Positions 34,720 through 42,334 of a stretch of DNA of 50,526 nucleotides are shown in pieces. The DNA lies in NCBI GenBank assembly GCA_000961575.1, contig LADP01000029.1:1-50526 (forward strand). The letters run 5' to 3'. The notes beneath the pieces were generated by a model. That model did not search any database. It was given only the letters and a program-made list of their open reading frames with translations, and was not told the DNA's origin. Each line of letters opens with the position of its first letter. The stretch's first letter is position 1. The position numbers were made by a program, and so were the translations under genes. This stretch comes from Peptococcaceae bacterium BRH_c8a. GTDB taxonomy: Bacteria > Bacillota > Desulfotomaculia > Desulfotomaculales > Desulfallaceae.

Positions 34720-35100
34720 CTAAGCCTTCTGGCCGTGTATTTCTTCCATCACGCGGATGACCCGGTTGTTTTCGTCCACTAGCACTGCGGTGGGTTTAAA
34801 TGTCCGAGCTTCTTCCCTGGTCATCATGGCATAGGTAATGATAATTGCGGTGTCCCCGGGCTGCACCAGCCTGGCCGCCGCTCCGTTCAGACAAATAACA
34901 CCGGAATCACGGGGGCCCGGAATAACGTAAGTTTCCAGGCGGGCTCCATTATTGTTGTCCACCACCTGCACTTTTTCGTTGGGCATAATATCGGCGGCTT
35001 CCATGAGGGCCTCGTCAATGGTGATACTGCCCACGTAGTTTAGATTGGCTTCAGTGATTACAGCCCGGTGAATTTTGGATTTAAATAAAGTTACAAACAT
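34720..35100 (-). CDS. panD: Aspartate 1-decarboxylase proenzyme
   Basis: PanD decarboxylates aspartate to beta-alanine for pantothenate. It is a self-processing pyruvoyl enzyme: cleavage occurs at Gly24-Ser25 in [14 protein letters not shown], making Ser25 the pyruvoyl group. The length of 126 residues and the later [17 protein letters not shown] and [12 protein letters not shown] segments are typical. GGAGGTG precedes the ATG, and panC stops only 3 nt before it, so the two are co-translated. Confidence 0.97.
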   Translation of the reverse strand: MFVTLFKSKIHRAVITEANLNYVGSITIDEALMEAADIMPNEKVQVVDNNNGARLETYVIPGPRDSGVICLNGAAARLVQPGDTAIIITYAMMTREEARTFKPTAVLVDENNRVIRVMEEIHGQKA

Positions 35101-35103
35101 CGT

Positions 35104-35949
35104 CTACACCTCCATGATGACGTTATCAATCAGTCTGGTTTTACCGAACCGTACCGCCAAGGCGGCAATAATCCCACCCTGCAGAGTTTCCAGCGGCTGC
35201 AAATCCGGCACCGCAAGTATTTCCACGTAATCCGGCTGCGCACCCGGAACGGTTGTAATCATGTCAGTCATCATCCCGCGCAGCTTGCCTGCGTCCCGTT
35301 CGCCTTGCTGTACCGCAGCCCGGAAAGCACATAGACTACGGTATAGTACCAAAGCGTCCCGGCGCTGTTCTTCGGTCAGGTAAACGTTGCGTGAACTCAT
35401 GGCCAATCCGTCATGCTCCCGCACCGTGGGCAGGATGACGACTTCCAGATTCATGTTCAAATCCCTGACCATGCGCTGGATAACCAGGGCTTGCTGGGCG
35501 TCTTTCTGCCCGAAAAAGGCCTGGTCGGGGGCAACAATGTTGAACAGTTTGGTCACCACGGTAGTAACACCGCGGAAATGACCGGGGCGGGACTGCCCGC
35601 ATAGAATGTCCGTTAAACCGGTTACTTCAACAAAAGTGCTAAATCCTTGCGGGTACATCTCCTGATCCAAAGGCGTAAAGATAGCGTCCACCCCCACATC
35701 CCGGGCCATAGTGCAGTCCCGCTCAAAGTCCCTGGGGTATTGAGCCAGGTCTTCCTTGGGACCAAACTGCAGCGGGTTAACGTACAGGGTGACTACTACC
35801 ACGTCACATTTTTGTTTGGCTTCCCGCATCAGTGTTAGGTGCCCTTCATGGAAGTAGCCCATAGTGGGCACTAAACCCACGGTTTGGCCGGCGGCCCGGC
35901 ATTGGCCTACAAATTGTCTAATTTCCGCAATGGTGCGGTGGATGTGCAT
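35104..35949 (-). CDS. panC: Pantothenate synthetase
   Basis: PanC joins pantoate and beta-alanine with ATP. The nucleotidyl-transferase HIGH motif is in VPTMGYFHEGHLTLMREA, with VVVTLYVNPLQFGPKEDL, FFGQKDAQQALVIQRM and HDGLAMSSRNVYL (KMSKS-like) following. The length of 281 residues is normal. AAAGGAGC precedes the ATG. It is separated from panB by 358 bp filled with repeats, unlike the tight panB-panC join of many genomes. Confidence 0.97.
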   Translation of the reverse strand: MHIHRTIAEIRQFVGQCRAAGQTVGLVPTMGYFHEGHLTLMREAKQKCDVVVVTLYVNPLQFGPKEDLAQYPRDFERDCTMARDVGVDAIFTPLDQEMYPQGFSTFVEVTGLTDILCGQSRPGHFRGVTTVVTKLFNIVAPDQAFFGQKDAQQALVIQRMVRDLNMNLEVVILPTVREHDGLAMSSRNVYLTEEQRRDALVLYRSLCAFRAAVQQGERDAGKLRGMMTDMITTVPGAQPDYVEILAVPDLQPLETLQGGIIAALAVRFGKTRLIDNVIMEV

Positions 35950-35973
35950 GATAATAGCTCCTTTGGATTGGAT

Positions 35974-36093
35974 TAGGTTAGTTGGTTAGTGGTTAGTAGT
36001 TAGTAGTTAGTTTTTGGTTAGTAGTTAGTTTTTGGTTAGTAGTTAGTAGTTAGTTTTTGGTTAGTAGTTAGTTTTTGGTTAGTAGTTAGTTGG
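35974..36093. repeat. Tandem array (GTTAGTA / GTTAGTTTTTG units) between panB and panC
   Basis: About fourteen GTTAGT-type units alternate with TTTTTGG spacers and larger copies recur about every 24-31 nt. It lies just upstream of the panC ribosome site, inside any panB-panC transcript. There are no spacers of unique sequence, so it is not CRISPR. Confidence 0.85.
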
Positions 36094-36116
36094 TAGTTGC
36101 TATAGAGAAGCGCTGT

Positions 36117-36179
36117 TGTCATTCCGAACGCAGTAAGGAATCTTACAAGATAAGATCATTCGCTGCGCTCAGGATGACA
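36117..36179. repeat. TGTCATTCTGA-type palindrome, copy 3
   Basis: TGTCATTCCGAACGCAGTAA on the left pairs imperfectly with the right half ending GCTCAGGATGACA, around AATCTTACAAGATAAGAT. It is in the panB-panC gap. Confidence 0.8.
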
Positions 36180-36270
36180 AACCCCAAAGCTATGACAAAT
36201 CCTAAAAATTATGACAAACTCCAAAGCTTATTACAACCCCAAAGTTTTCGGGTTTAAAAAAACAACTATT

Positions 36271-36307
36271 TCTGACTACTGACTACTGACTACTGACTCC
36301 TGACTCC
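36271..36307. repeat. 7-bp array (TGACTAC/TGACTCC) after panB
   Basis: Three TGACTAC and two TGACTCC units run right up to the panB stop codon at 36308. Confidence 0.85.
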
Positions 36308-37144
36308 TTAATTAATCTTCTTAAGCACTTCCTCGTCCATACCGAAGCCATGCTCCGGGCCGGGGAAGGCGCCATTTTCAACTTCACAACGGTATTCCTG
36401 CAGACCCTGCATAATGTTTTCGTGCAGGTTGGCGTAGCGTTTGACAAACTTGGGCGCAAATTGACCGTAAAAGCCCAGCATGTCGTGAATGACCAACACC
36501 TGACCACTGCAGTCCGGCCCGGCGCCGATGCCGATGGTGGGAATGCCGATACTCTCAGTCACCAGCCTGGCCAGCGGAACAGGCACACATTCCAGCACCA
36601 CCGCAAAAGCGCCCGCCTCTTCCAGCGCCTTGGCGTCCTGCAGAAGTTTTTTTGCCGCTGCTTCATCTTTGCCCTGCACCCGGTAACCGCCCAGCTGATG
36701 CACGGATTGCGGGGTCAAGCCCAGATGGCCCATGACCGGAATGCCAGCTTCAGTAATTTTTTGCACACTTTTTGCCACTTCGGTGCCACCCTCCAGCTTG
36801 ACGGCCTGGGCACCGGCCTCCTGCAGAAAGCGCCCGGCGTTGCGCAGCGCTTCCTTCTTGGATACATTGTAGGAAAGAAAAGGCATATCGGCCACTACCA
36901 TAGCCCGTTGTACACCGCGTACCACCGCCTTGACGTGGTGCACCATATCGTCCATAGTCACCGGGATGGTGGAACCGTACCCCAGCACCGCGTTGCCTAA
37001 AGAGTCGCCCACTAGAATAGCATCAATACCGGCATCGTCCACCAGCCTGGCGGTGGGATAATCGTAAGCAGTAAGCATGGTTATTTTTTTGCCTTCCGCC
37101 CTGTATTTCCTAAAAGTTGCCGTGGTTACGCGTTCAATAGCCAT
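36308..37144 (-). CDS. panB: 3-methyl-2-oxobutanoate hydroxymethyltransferase
   Basis: PanB adds a hydroxymethyl group from methylene-tetrahydrofolate to ketoisovalerate, giving ketopantoate. This TIM barrel has ITMLTAYDYPTARLVDDAG, ILVGDSLGNAVLGY (metal Asp), VVADMPFLSY, VKLEGG and VMGHLGLTPQS, plus IGIGAGPDCSGQVLV. The length of 278 residues is normal. Its ATG follows the stop of the upstream reductase gene with no gap, indicating coupling. Confidence 0.97.
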   Translation of the reverse strand: MAIERVTTATFRKYRAEGKKITMLTAYDYPTARLVDDAGIDAILVGDSLGNAVLGYGSTIPVTMDDMVHHVKAVVRGVQRAMVVADMPFLSYNVSKKEALRNAGRFLQEAGAQAVKLEGGTEVAKSVQKITEAGIPVMGHLGLTPQSVHQLGGYRVQGKDEAAAKKLLQDAKALEEAGAFAVVLECVPVPLARLVTESIGIPTIGIGAGPDCSGQVLVIHDMLGFYGQFAPKFVKRYANLHENIMQGLQEYRCEVENGAFPGPEHGFGMDEEVLKKIN

Positions 37145-38020
37145 TTATAGAACCTCCCTGAAAATTTGGTTTAACTCGTGTCCCTGTGCTGCGCTGATAC
37201 TGCCCTTTTCAAGGGCGACCTGCACTGTATACTGACCAAGTTTACCGTACAATTCCTGTATTTCAGGTTCCAATTGCTTAAAAGCGTCAATGTGTCCCGC
37301 GATAGTGGTACCGTCTCCCCGGGCTACCGGGCCGGTAAGCGCTTCGGTGGGGCCAACCTTGGCTATATTGGCCACTGTGCCCCGCACCAAAGGTAACAGC
37401 GCCGCAAACGCTTCTTCGGGTCCCAGCCCGAACCGGGCATATAACCCGGTGGCAAAATGCATCAGCGAAACCAGGTAGTTGGAGGCAATACAGGCGGCGG
37501 CATGATAAAGCGGTTTATCGGCTGCCGAAATGGTAAAGCATTGGCCATCCAAATCGCTGACCACCTGCTTTGCTACAGGCATCGCCTTTTCATCACCCTC
37601 TAGGGCGAAATAAGAGCCGGGCAGGTTTTCCATAGCCGACTGCACCCCGGCAAAAGACTGCAGCGGGTGGATGCTCATCGCCAGCGCCCCGGTTTCCCGC
37701 ACGCCGTGCAATTCCGAGGCGGGGTGCGCGCCGCTGGTGTGTACCACCAACTGGCCCGACCTAAAGCCACCCTCTGCTGCTATGGCGGCAGCTACCGGAG
37801 CAATATTCCGATCCGGGGTAGTGATAAAGACAAGGTCGGCCCGGGATGCCGCTTCCCTGGCTTCAAGGACCGGGCATTGCAGCCGGGCAGCCAGTCTGGC
37901 CGCCGATTGGTCGGTGCGGCTGGCCACCCCGGACACCTGGTAACCTCTTTGTTGTAATAAGATACCCAGTGCGGAACCGACTTTGCCGGCCCCGACGATG
38001 GCAATAGCTGGTTTGGTCAT
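37145..38020 (-). CDS. Rossmann-like/DUF2520 dehydrogenase, candidate ketopantoate reductase (PanG type)
   Basis: ATG 38020 lies 6 nt from AAAGGAG and gives 291 residues. The N-terminal Rossmann fold begins AIAIVGAGKVGSALGILLQQ (GxGxxG), with ASRTDQSAA after strand 2, which suggests NADP preference. LVFITTPDRNIAPV and the C-terminal all-helical DUF2520 part (KPLYHAAACIASNYLVSLMH) follow. It is the first gene of the panB operon, touching panB, and no panE is seen in the window. A non-PanE ketopantoate reductase called PanG is known from Francisella and some Firmicutes; this protein is a good candidate for that role. The function is inferred from context. Confidence 0.8.
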   Translation of the reverse strand: MTKPAIAIVGAGKVGSALGILLQQRGYQVSGVASRTDQSAARLAARLQCPVLEAREAASRADLVFITTPDRNIAPVAAAIAAEGGFRSGQLVVHTSGAHPASELHGVRETGALAMSIHPLQSFAGVQSAMENLPGSYFALEGDEKAMPVAKQVVSDLDGQCFTISAADKPLYHAAACIASNYLVSLMHFATGLYARFGLGPEEAFAALLPLVRGTVANIAKVGPTEALTGPVARGDGTTIAGHIDAFKQLEPEIQELYGKLGQYTVQVALEKGSISAAQGHELNQIFREVL

Positions 38021-38201
38021 CGTTTTCTCCTTTAATAAACACAAAACCCTCCGGACAAGTCCGGAGGGCATAAATTTCCCTCGTTAACCCGTCTCGGTCC
38101 GTTCCGGCTCCAAGCGGCATTACCATTACCCAAACATCAAACAAACCGGTACATTTCGGGTGCGCTACCAAAAGGTTACCGCCCCATACCGATATAATTT
38201 T
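38021..38201 (-). promoter_or_regulatory. Long leader of the pan operon with attenuator-like hairpin
   Basis: About 180 nt separate the promoter from the first ATG. The leader holds partly paired segments (for example GCGGTAACCTTTTGGTAGCGC at about 38163-38183) and ends in a perfect terminator hairpin (38047-38068) just before the ribosome site. This layout fits a riboswitch or attenuator. A 'pan' RNA motif has been described upstream of pantothenate genes in Firmicutes; I cannot confirm a match by eye. Confidence 0.5.
38040..38068 (-). terminator. Leader terminator hairpin before panG-like gene
   Basis: CCCTCCGGAC (38047-38056) pairs with GTCCGGAGGG (38059-38068), a 10-bp GC-rich stem with a 2-nt loop. 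On the minus strand TTTTGTGTTTATT follows. It would end transcription before the pan genes unless an alternative fold forms. Confidence 0.85.
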
Positions 38202-38230
38202 ATCATATACCATGATAATAAGGCAATCAA
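38202..38230 (-). promoter_or_regulatory. Promoter of the pan operon
   Basis: On the minus strand TTGATT (38225-38230) and TATGAT (38202-38207) are 17 nt apart. Confidence 0.65.
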
Positions 38231-38299
38231 TTTTGACAATTTGCTAATTTAAAAATATAAATATTTGATTAACCCGGAGCCCGGTGATAAATTTAAGTC

Positions 38300-39514
38300 A
38301 TGATGCTGATAAAATTAGATATAAACAAAAATTACATCTTAAAAACCGGGCCGGTGCTTGATGGAAGTCAAGGTTGTATCATTAATGGTGCCGGTAACAT
38401 ATTTATTGAGGCCGGCCGGATTGCAGCCGTTACGCCCGGCGGTGACACAGGCTTTCCCTTTACAGACCCCCGCCGGGAAATAGTGCACCTGGATCTGGAA
38501 GGTCTCACCGTGCTGCCGCCGCTGGTGGACTGCCACGTTCATCTGGCCTTGGACGGCAAAGACTTCGCCGCCGCGCGCAAGCGCTGGGAGCAACCCGAGC
38601 CAATAGCCCGACAGGTGCAGAGCGAGCTTGCCGACACCCTGGAGCGTGGCATTTTGGCTGTCCGGGATGGCGGCGACCGGGCGGGCATCGGTTTTGCCAC
38701 CCGGGAACAGGTAACCACAGGCAACCTGGCCGGACCGGTAATCCGGTCGCCGGGATTCGCCCTGCGCCAGCCCGGCACATACGGCGCATTTTTGGGCCGG
38801 GGCGTGGAAATGGATAAGCTGCCCGAAACGCTGGACCAATTGGCGCAAAGTGGGGTCAACTTGGTTAAAGTAATTGTTTCCGGAGTAGTTAGTTTTAAGG
38901 AATACGGCCGGGTAGGCCCACTGCTATACACCGCCGCTGAACTAAATGCCATTGTGCAAGGGGCCCGTGCCCGGAGACTGCCTGTCATGGCGCACGCTAG
39001 TTCCGATGCCGCCGTGCGGCTGGCGCTGGAGGCCGGGGTGGACACGGTGGAACACGGTTATTTCCTAAGCCGGGAAGCGCTGCAGCAGATGGCCGCCAAA
39101 GGCAGCGCCTGGATACCCACCGTGATTCCGGTAGCCGCCAGGCTGAACTGCCGGTCTGAAAACGGCGGGCCGGATCGGCAGGAACGCCTGGTATTGGAAA
39201 GAACCGTGGCCCGGCAGCTAGCCATGATTAGCGAAGCAATCTCCCTTGGTGTAACCCTGGGGGTGGGCACCGATGCCGGGGCCACCGGAGTGGAGCACGG
39301 CAGTGGATACCTGGAAGAACTGGCCCTATACCGCCGGGCCGGGCTTGCCCCCGCGGAAATCATCCGCTGCGCTACATTAAACGGCGCCCACATCCTGGGT
39401 TTGGATTGGGGTGTCATTAAGCCTGGGCGGCCTGCCGCACTGATCGCAGTAACAGGAAACCCCCTGGCGGATATAGCAGCACTGGAAACAGTGAAATATG
39501 CTATTTTACCTTAA
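38300..39514 (+). CDS. Amidohydrolase-superfamily metal-dependent hydrolase
   Basis: The 404-residue protein is of the imidazolonepropionase/prolidase-like amidohydrolase group. The metal site is readable: the HxH in LVDCHVHLALDG, the likely carboxylated Lys in NLVKVIVSGVV, the His of PVMAHASS, the His of DTVEHGYFLS, and the Asp of GVGTDAGATGVEHG. A split N- and C-terminal beta sandwich (FIEAGRIAAVTPGG; GVIKPGRPAALIAVTGNPL) flanks the barrel. The substrate is unknown. It is transcribed away from the pan operon, starting about 70 nt beyond the pan promoter. No good ribosome site was seen, so the start is uncertain. Confidence 0.85.
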   Translation: MMLIKLDINKNYILKTGPVLDGSQGCIINGAGNIFIEAGRIAAVTPGGDTGFPFTDPRREIVHLDLEGLTVLPPLVDCHVHLALDGKDFAAARKRWEQPEPIARQVQSELADTLERGILAVRDGGDRAGIGFATREQVTTGNLAGPVIRSPGFALRQPGTYGAFLGRGVEMDKLPETLDQLAQSGVNLVKVIVSGVVSFKEYGRVGPLLYTAAELNAIVQGARARRLPVMAHASSDAAVRLALEAGVDTVEHGYFLSREALQQMAAKGSAWIPTVIPVAARLNCRSENGGPDRQERLVLERTVARQLAMISEAISLGVTLGVGTDAGATGVEHGSGYLEELALYRRAGLAPAEIIRCATLNGAHILGLDWGVIKPGRPAALIAVTGNPLADIAALETVKYAILP

Positions 39515-39657
39515 ATCCAAAGCCAACCATTATAGAGTGTGACTGTAATGTTTGAGCTAATAACGGGAAAAACTACCCGGTAGACACGCAGTATTTTTGT
39601 TTATTTTGAGTCGTAGCATAAAACTTAACTACGTTTATATTTGGCAGGTGTTTTTGA

Positions 39658-40677
39658 TTGTTCATCCCCAAGCGGGTTCTTTTTGAACAGGATGCCCTTG
39701 CATATCCTTTGGGACAGGAGCTGCAACAAAGGTTTAAAGAAGCAAAAATCCCGGTCAGCCTCATTGCCAGCCATAACCGTGTAACAGGCATTCCGGGCAA
39801 AACTCCCCTGGAAGCGTACCGCGAAGCCAAGCGCACGCTGGTTGTAGGGGTGCGCCGCACGCTGCAGTTTTCCCCGTGCAAACCTTCGGCACACTACCAA
39901 CTACCCCTGAGCACCAGTTGCAGCGGGCAGTGCCAGTACTGTTACCTGCAGACCACCCTGGGCAAAAAGCCCTATGTACGGGTATATGTAAACATTGAAG
40001 AAATTCTGCACCAGGCTGAAAAATACATGAACGAGCGGGCGCCGGAAATAACCCGCTTCGAAGGCGCGGCCACCTCCGACCCCGTGTCGGTCGAGCCATA
40101 TACCGGCTCTTTGGCTCGCACCGTCGAATTCTTCGGCGGCCAACCCCTGGGCCGGTTCCGCTTCGTCACTAAGTTCACCGACGTAGACGGGCTGCTAAAC
40201 GCCGCCCATAACGGGCACACCAGGTTCAGGTTCAGCATCAATACCGAACACATCATCAAATCATACGAAGGCGGCACCCCGGCAGCCAGTGCGCGCCTCC
40301 GGGCCGCCCGCCGGGTAGCGGACGCCGGCTACCCCCTGGGATTTCTTATCGCTCCCATTTTCGTTTATCCCGGGTGGCAGGATGACTACACCAGTTTAAT
40401 CGGTAACCTGGCCGAGGAATTAAAAGATTACCCGGCGGAGAATATTACCTTCGAGCTTATATCTCACCGCTTCACGTTATCCGCCCGCAAACGGATTATG
40501 GAGGTATTTCCCGACACCACCCTGCCCATGGACGAATCCGAACGCAAATTCAAATTCGGTCAGTTCGGTTACGGCAAGTACGTTTATCCAAAGGAGACAC
40601 TGCAAGAGATGAATGAACTGTTCCGCCGGGAGCTTGATAAACACTTCCCCGGCGCTAAAGTAGAGTACCTGGTGTAG
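39658..40677 (+). CDS. splB: Spore photoproduct lyase
   Basis: SplB is a radical-SAM enzyme that reverses the spore thymine photoproduct in UV-damaged spore DNA during germination, so the organism very likely sporulates. The cluster motif is C88-C92-C95 (CSGQCQYC). RFEGAATSDPVSVEPYTGS follows, with Ala138 where B. subtilis SplB has its hydrogen-donor Cys141. Cys74 (LQFSPCKPSAHY) is present, as I recall for the clostridial enzyme. The start is TTG, 7 nt from AGGTG, and the length of 339 residues is normal. The product tail is FPGAKVEYLV. A decayed duplicate of the 3' end lies at 43489. Confidence 0.95.
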   Translation: MFIPKRVLFEQDALAYPLGQELQQRFKEAKIPVSLIASHNRVTGIPGKTPLEAYREAKRTLVVGVRRTLQFSPCKPSAHYQLPLSTSCSGQCQYCYLQTTLGKKPYVRVYVNIEEILHQAEKYMNERAPEITRFEGAATSDPVSVEPYTGSLARTVEFFGGQPLGRFRFVTKFTDVDGLLNAAHNGHTRFRFSINTEHIIKSYEGGTPAASARLRAARRVADAGYPLGFLIAPIFVYPGWQDDYTSLIGNLAEELKDYPAENITFELISHRFTLSARKRIMEVFPDTTLPMDESERKFKFGQFGYGKYVYPKETLQEMNELFRRELDKHFPGAKVEYLV

Positions 40678-40703
40678 ATAGTATCAAAAAATATAAAAAG
40701 TGC

Positions 40704-42086
40704 TCATCTCCAAACCAAAGCTTTGCCTACCAAGTCAATTAATCCTTTAACCTCAACGCCCAACTCATGCTCTTTTACCATGGGGTATAACTGGGCCTTG
40801 CAGATTGAGCACGGTGCACAAAGAATACCGTCACCGTTTTTGCCTACACCTGTAGTTCGAACCTGATCAGCCTTCTTCTGGCTAAGCTGAATTCTTCTCT
40901 GGTACATTTCAGGATCGTCGAACAGGATTCCGGAACCCCCACCACAGCAGAAATTATCCATGCCATGGGGCGTCATTTCTCTAAAGTCTGAAACACAGGC
41001 ATGCATGATTACCCGCATATTCTCATTCAAACCGCACGCACGCACGTAGTTGCAGGGGTCGTGTAGTGTAACGGGCTTGTCATTCCTGGTGGGATCAAGC
41101 TTCAGTTCATTTTTACGGATCAATTCTGCAACTTCATCATGGATATGGGTGATCGGCCATCGTACAGGTCTATCGGCCATTGATGGAATATACATTTTTG
41201 CCGCTCGCCACCCGTGCCCGCATTCACCCCAGACGATCTTCTTTACACCCAGTTCATGAGCTGCGTTTAGCAAACGCATAACATTATGTCGCTGCGTATG
41301 ATACTGGTCAAATAAAAAACCGAAGTTGCCTGCTTCTGTCACAGTACTGGGAATGGTCCAGTTGGCACCGATATAGGTGAAGAACAAACCTGCTCCCATT
41401 AATGTATACTCATTCAACATGAAATCAGCCGAGGAAGGAATGTACATGATATCCGAATTAGGCTTATCAACAGGAAATTCCACTTCCACGTCAAAAATGT
41501 CCATGATTTCTTCGGACATGAATTCCAGGGTATCTACAATGCCAGGTTTGGGAAGGCTCATATGGTTACCTGTCTTTTCCATGCCGCCACCCGTATTGGC
41601 GTGCAGCTTGGGCGTAATCCCCAACCAGTGAAGCAGTTGACGACCGATAAAGGTTACTTCGCAGGTATCAATACCGAAGGGGCAGACATGCGCACAGCGA
41701 CGGCACTGACTACACTGATAAAAATAGGAATACCACTGTTCTATCACGTCCAGGCTGATATCCTCAGCTCCAACCAGCTTGCCAAACCAGCGTCCTTCCA
41801 GGGTGAAGTACCTCTTGTATATTTTGCGGATTAATTCGGCCCGGTTGGTAGGAATATTATTGGGATCCCTGGTACCAAGGTAGGTATGGCAGTTTTCAGC
41901 ACATTGGCCACATTTAGTGCAGGACTCCATAGCTATGACAAAGGAACGAAAATTTTTACGTATTTGTTCGAGGAACTCCAGAGCTTTTTGCGGTTTGTCT
42001 TCATCTGGTACCGGTTCAATGTGAATTTTACGCAATTCATCCGGTGTAGCCCGAACCGGTTGCACCATACCTTTATACATAGGCAT
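40704..42086 (-). CDS. HdrD/DsrK-like iron-sulfur protein
   Basis: The 460-residue protein has two [4Fe-4S] motifs, C56-C59-C62-C66 (CTKCGQCAENC) and C125-C128-C131-C135 (CSQCRRCAHVC), then two CCG-type segments (LHDPCNYVRACG and FCCGGGSGI, with CAPCSIC near the end) that bind the noncubane cluster in HdrB/HdrD proteins. FGKLVGAEDISLDV and WYSYFYQCSQCRRC are very close to DsrK of DsrMKJOP complexes. The expected role is electron transfer to a disulfide such as DsrC. No DsrM-like cytochrome or DsrC is in the window. GGGAGGG lies 7 nt from the ATG. It converges with splB, 26 nt apart. Confidence 0.88.
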   Translation of the reverse strand: MPMYKGMVQPVRATPDELRKIHIEPVPDEDKPQKALEFLEQIRKNFRSFVIAMESCTKCGQCAENCHTYLGTRDPNNIPTNRAELIRKIYKRYFTLEGRWFGKLVGAEDISLDVIEQWYSYFYQCSQCRRCAHVCPFGIDTCEVTFIGRQLLHWLGITPKLHANTGGGMEKTGNHMSLPKPGIVDTLEFMSEEIMDIFDVEVEFPVDKPNSDIMYIPSSADFMLNEYTLMGAGLFFTYIGANWTIPSTVTEAGNFGFLFDQYHTQRHNVMRLLNAAHELGVKKIVWGECGHGWRAAKMYIPSMADRPVRWPITHIHDEVAELIRKNELKLDPTRNDKPVTLHDPCNYVRACGLNENMRVIMHACVSDFREMTPHGMDNFCCGGGSGILFDDPEMYQRRIQLSQKKADQVRTTGVGKNGDGILCAPCSICKAQLYPMVKEHELGVEVKGLIDLVGKALVWR

Positions 42087-42334
42087 ACTTTTACCCTCCC
42101 ATCGTCAAATCCAAGACAAAAACAAACAGGCACAAAATTTATGGCATGGTTACTTGGTACGGTAATTTACCCTCTATTTAAAACACTTGTTTTATTCTTG
42201 CAAATGGTTAAATGCGGTGCAATCGATGGCATCTACCTGATACTAATTACATCTAAATTTACCTCGTTGGGTTATCTATCTAAAGCCTAACTGAGATGGA
42301 GAAAAAAATCTTGAGGTTTATTACCATAATCAAT

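Noticed and set aside
35974-36093. Possible CRISPR array
   Set aside because: Units are 7-12 bp, contiguous, with no unique spacers and no cas genes.
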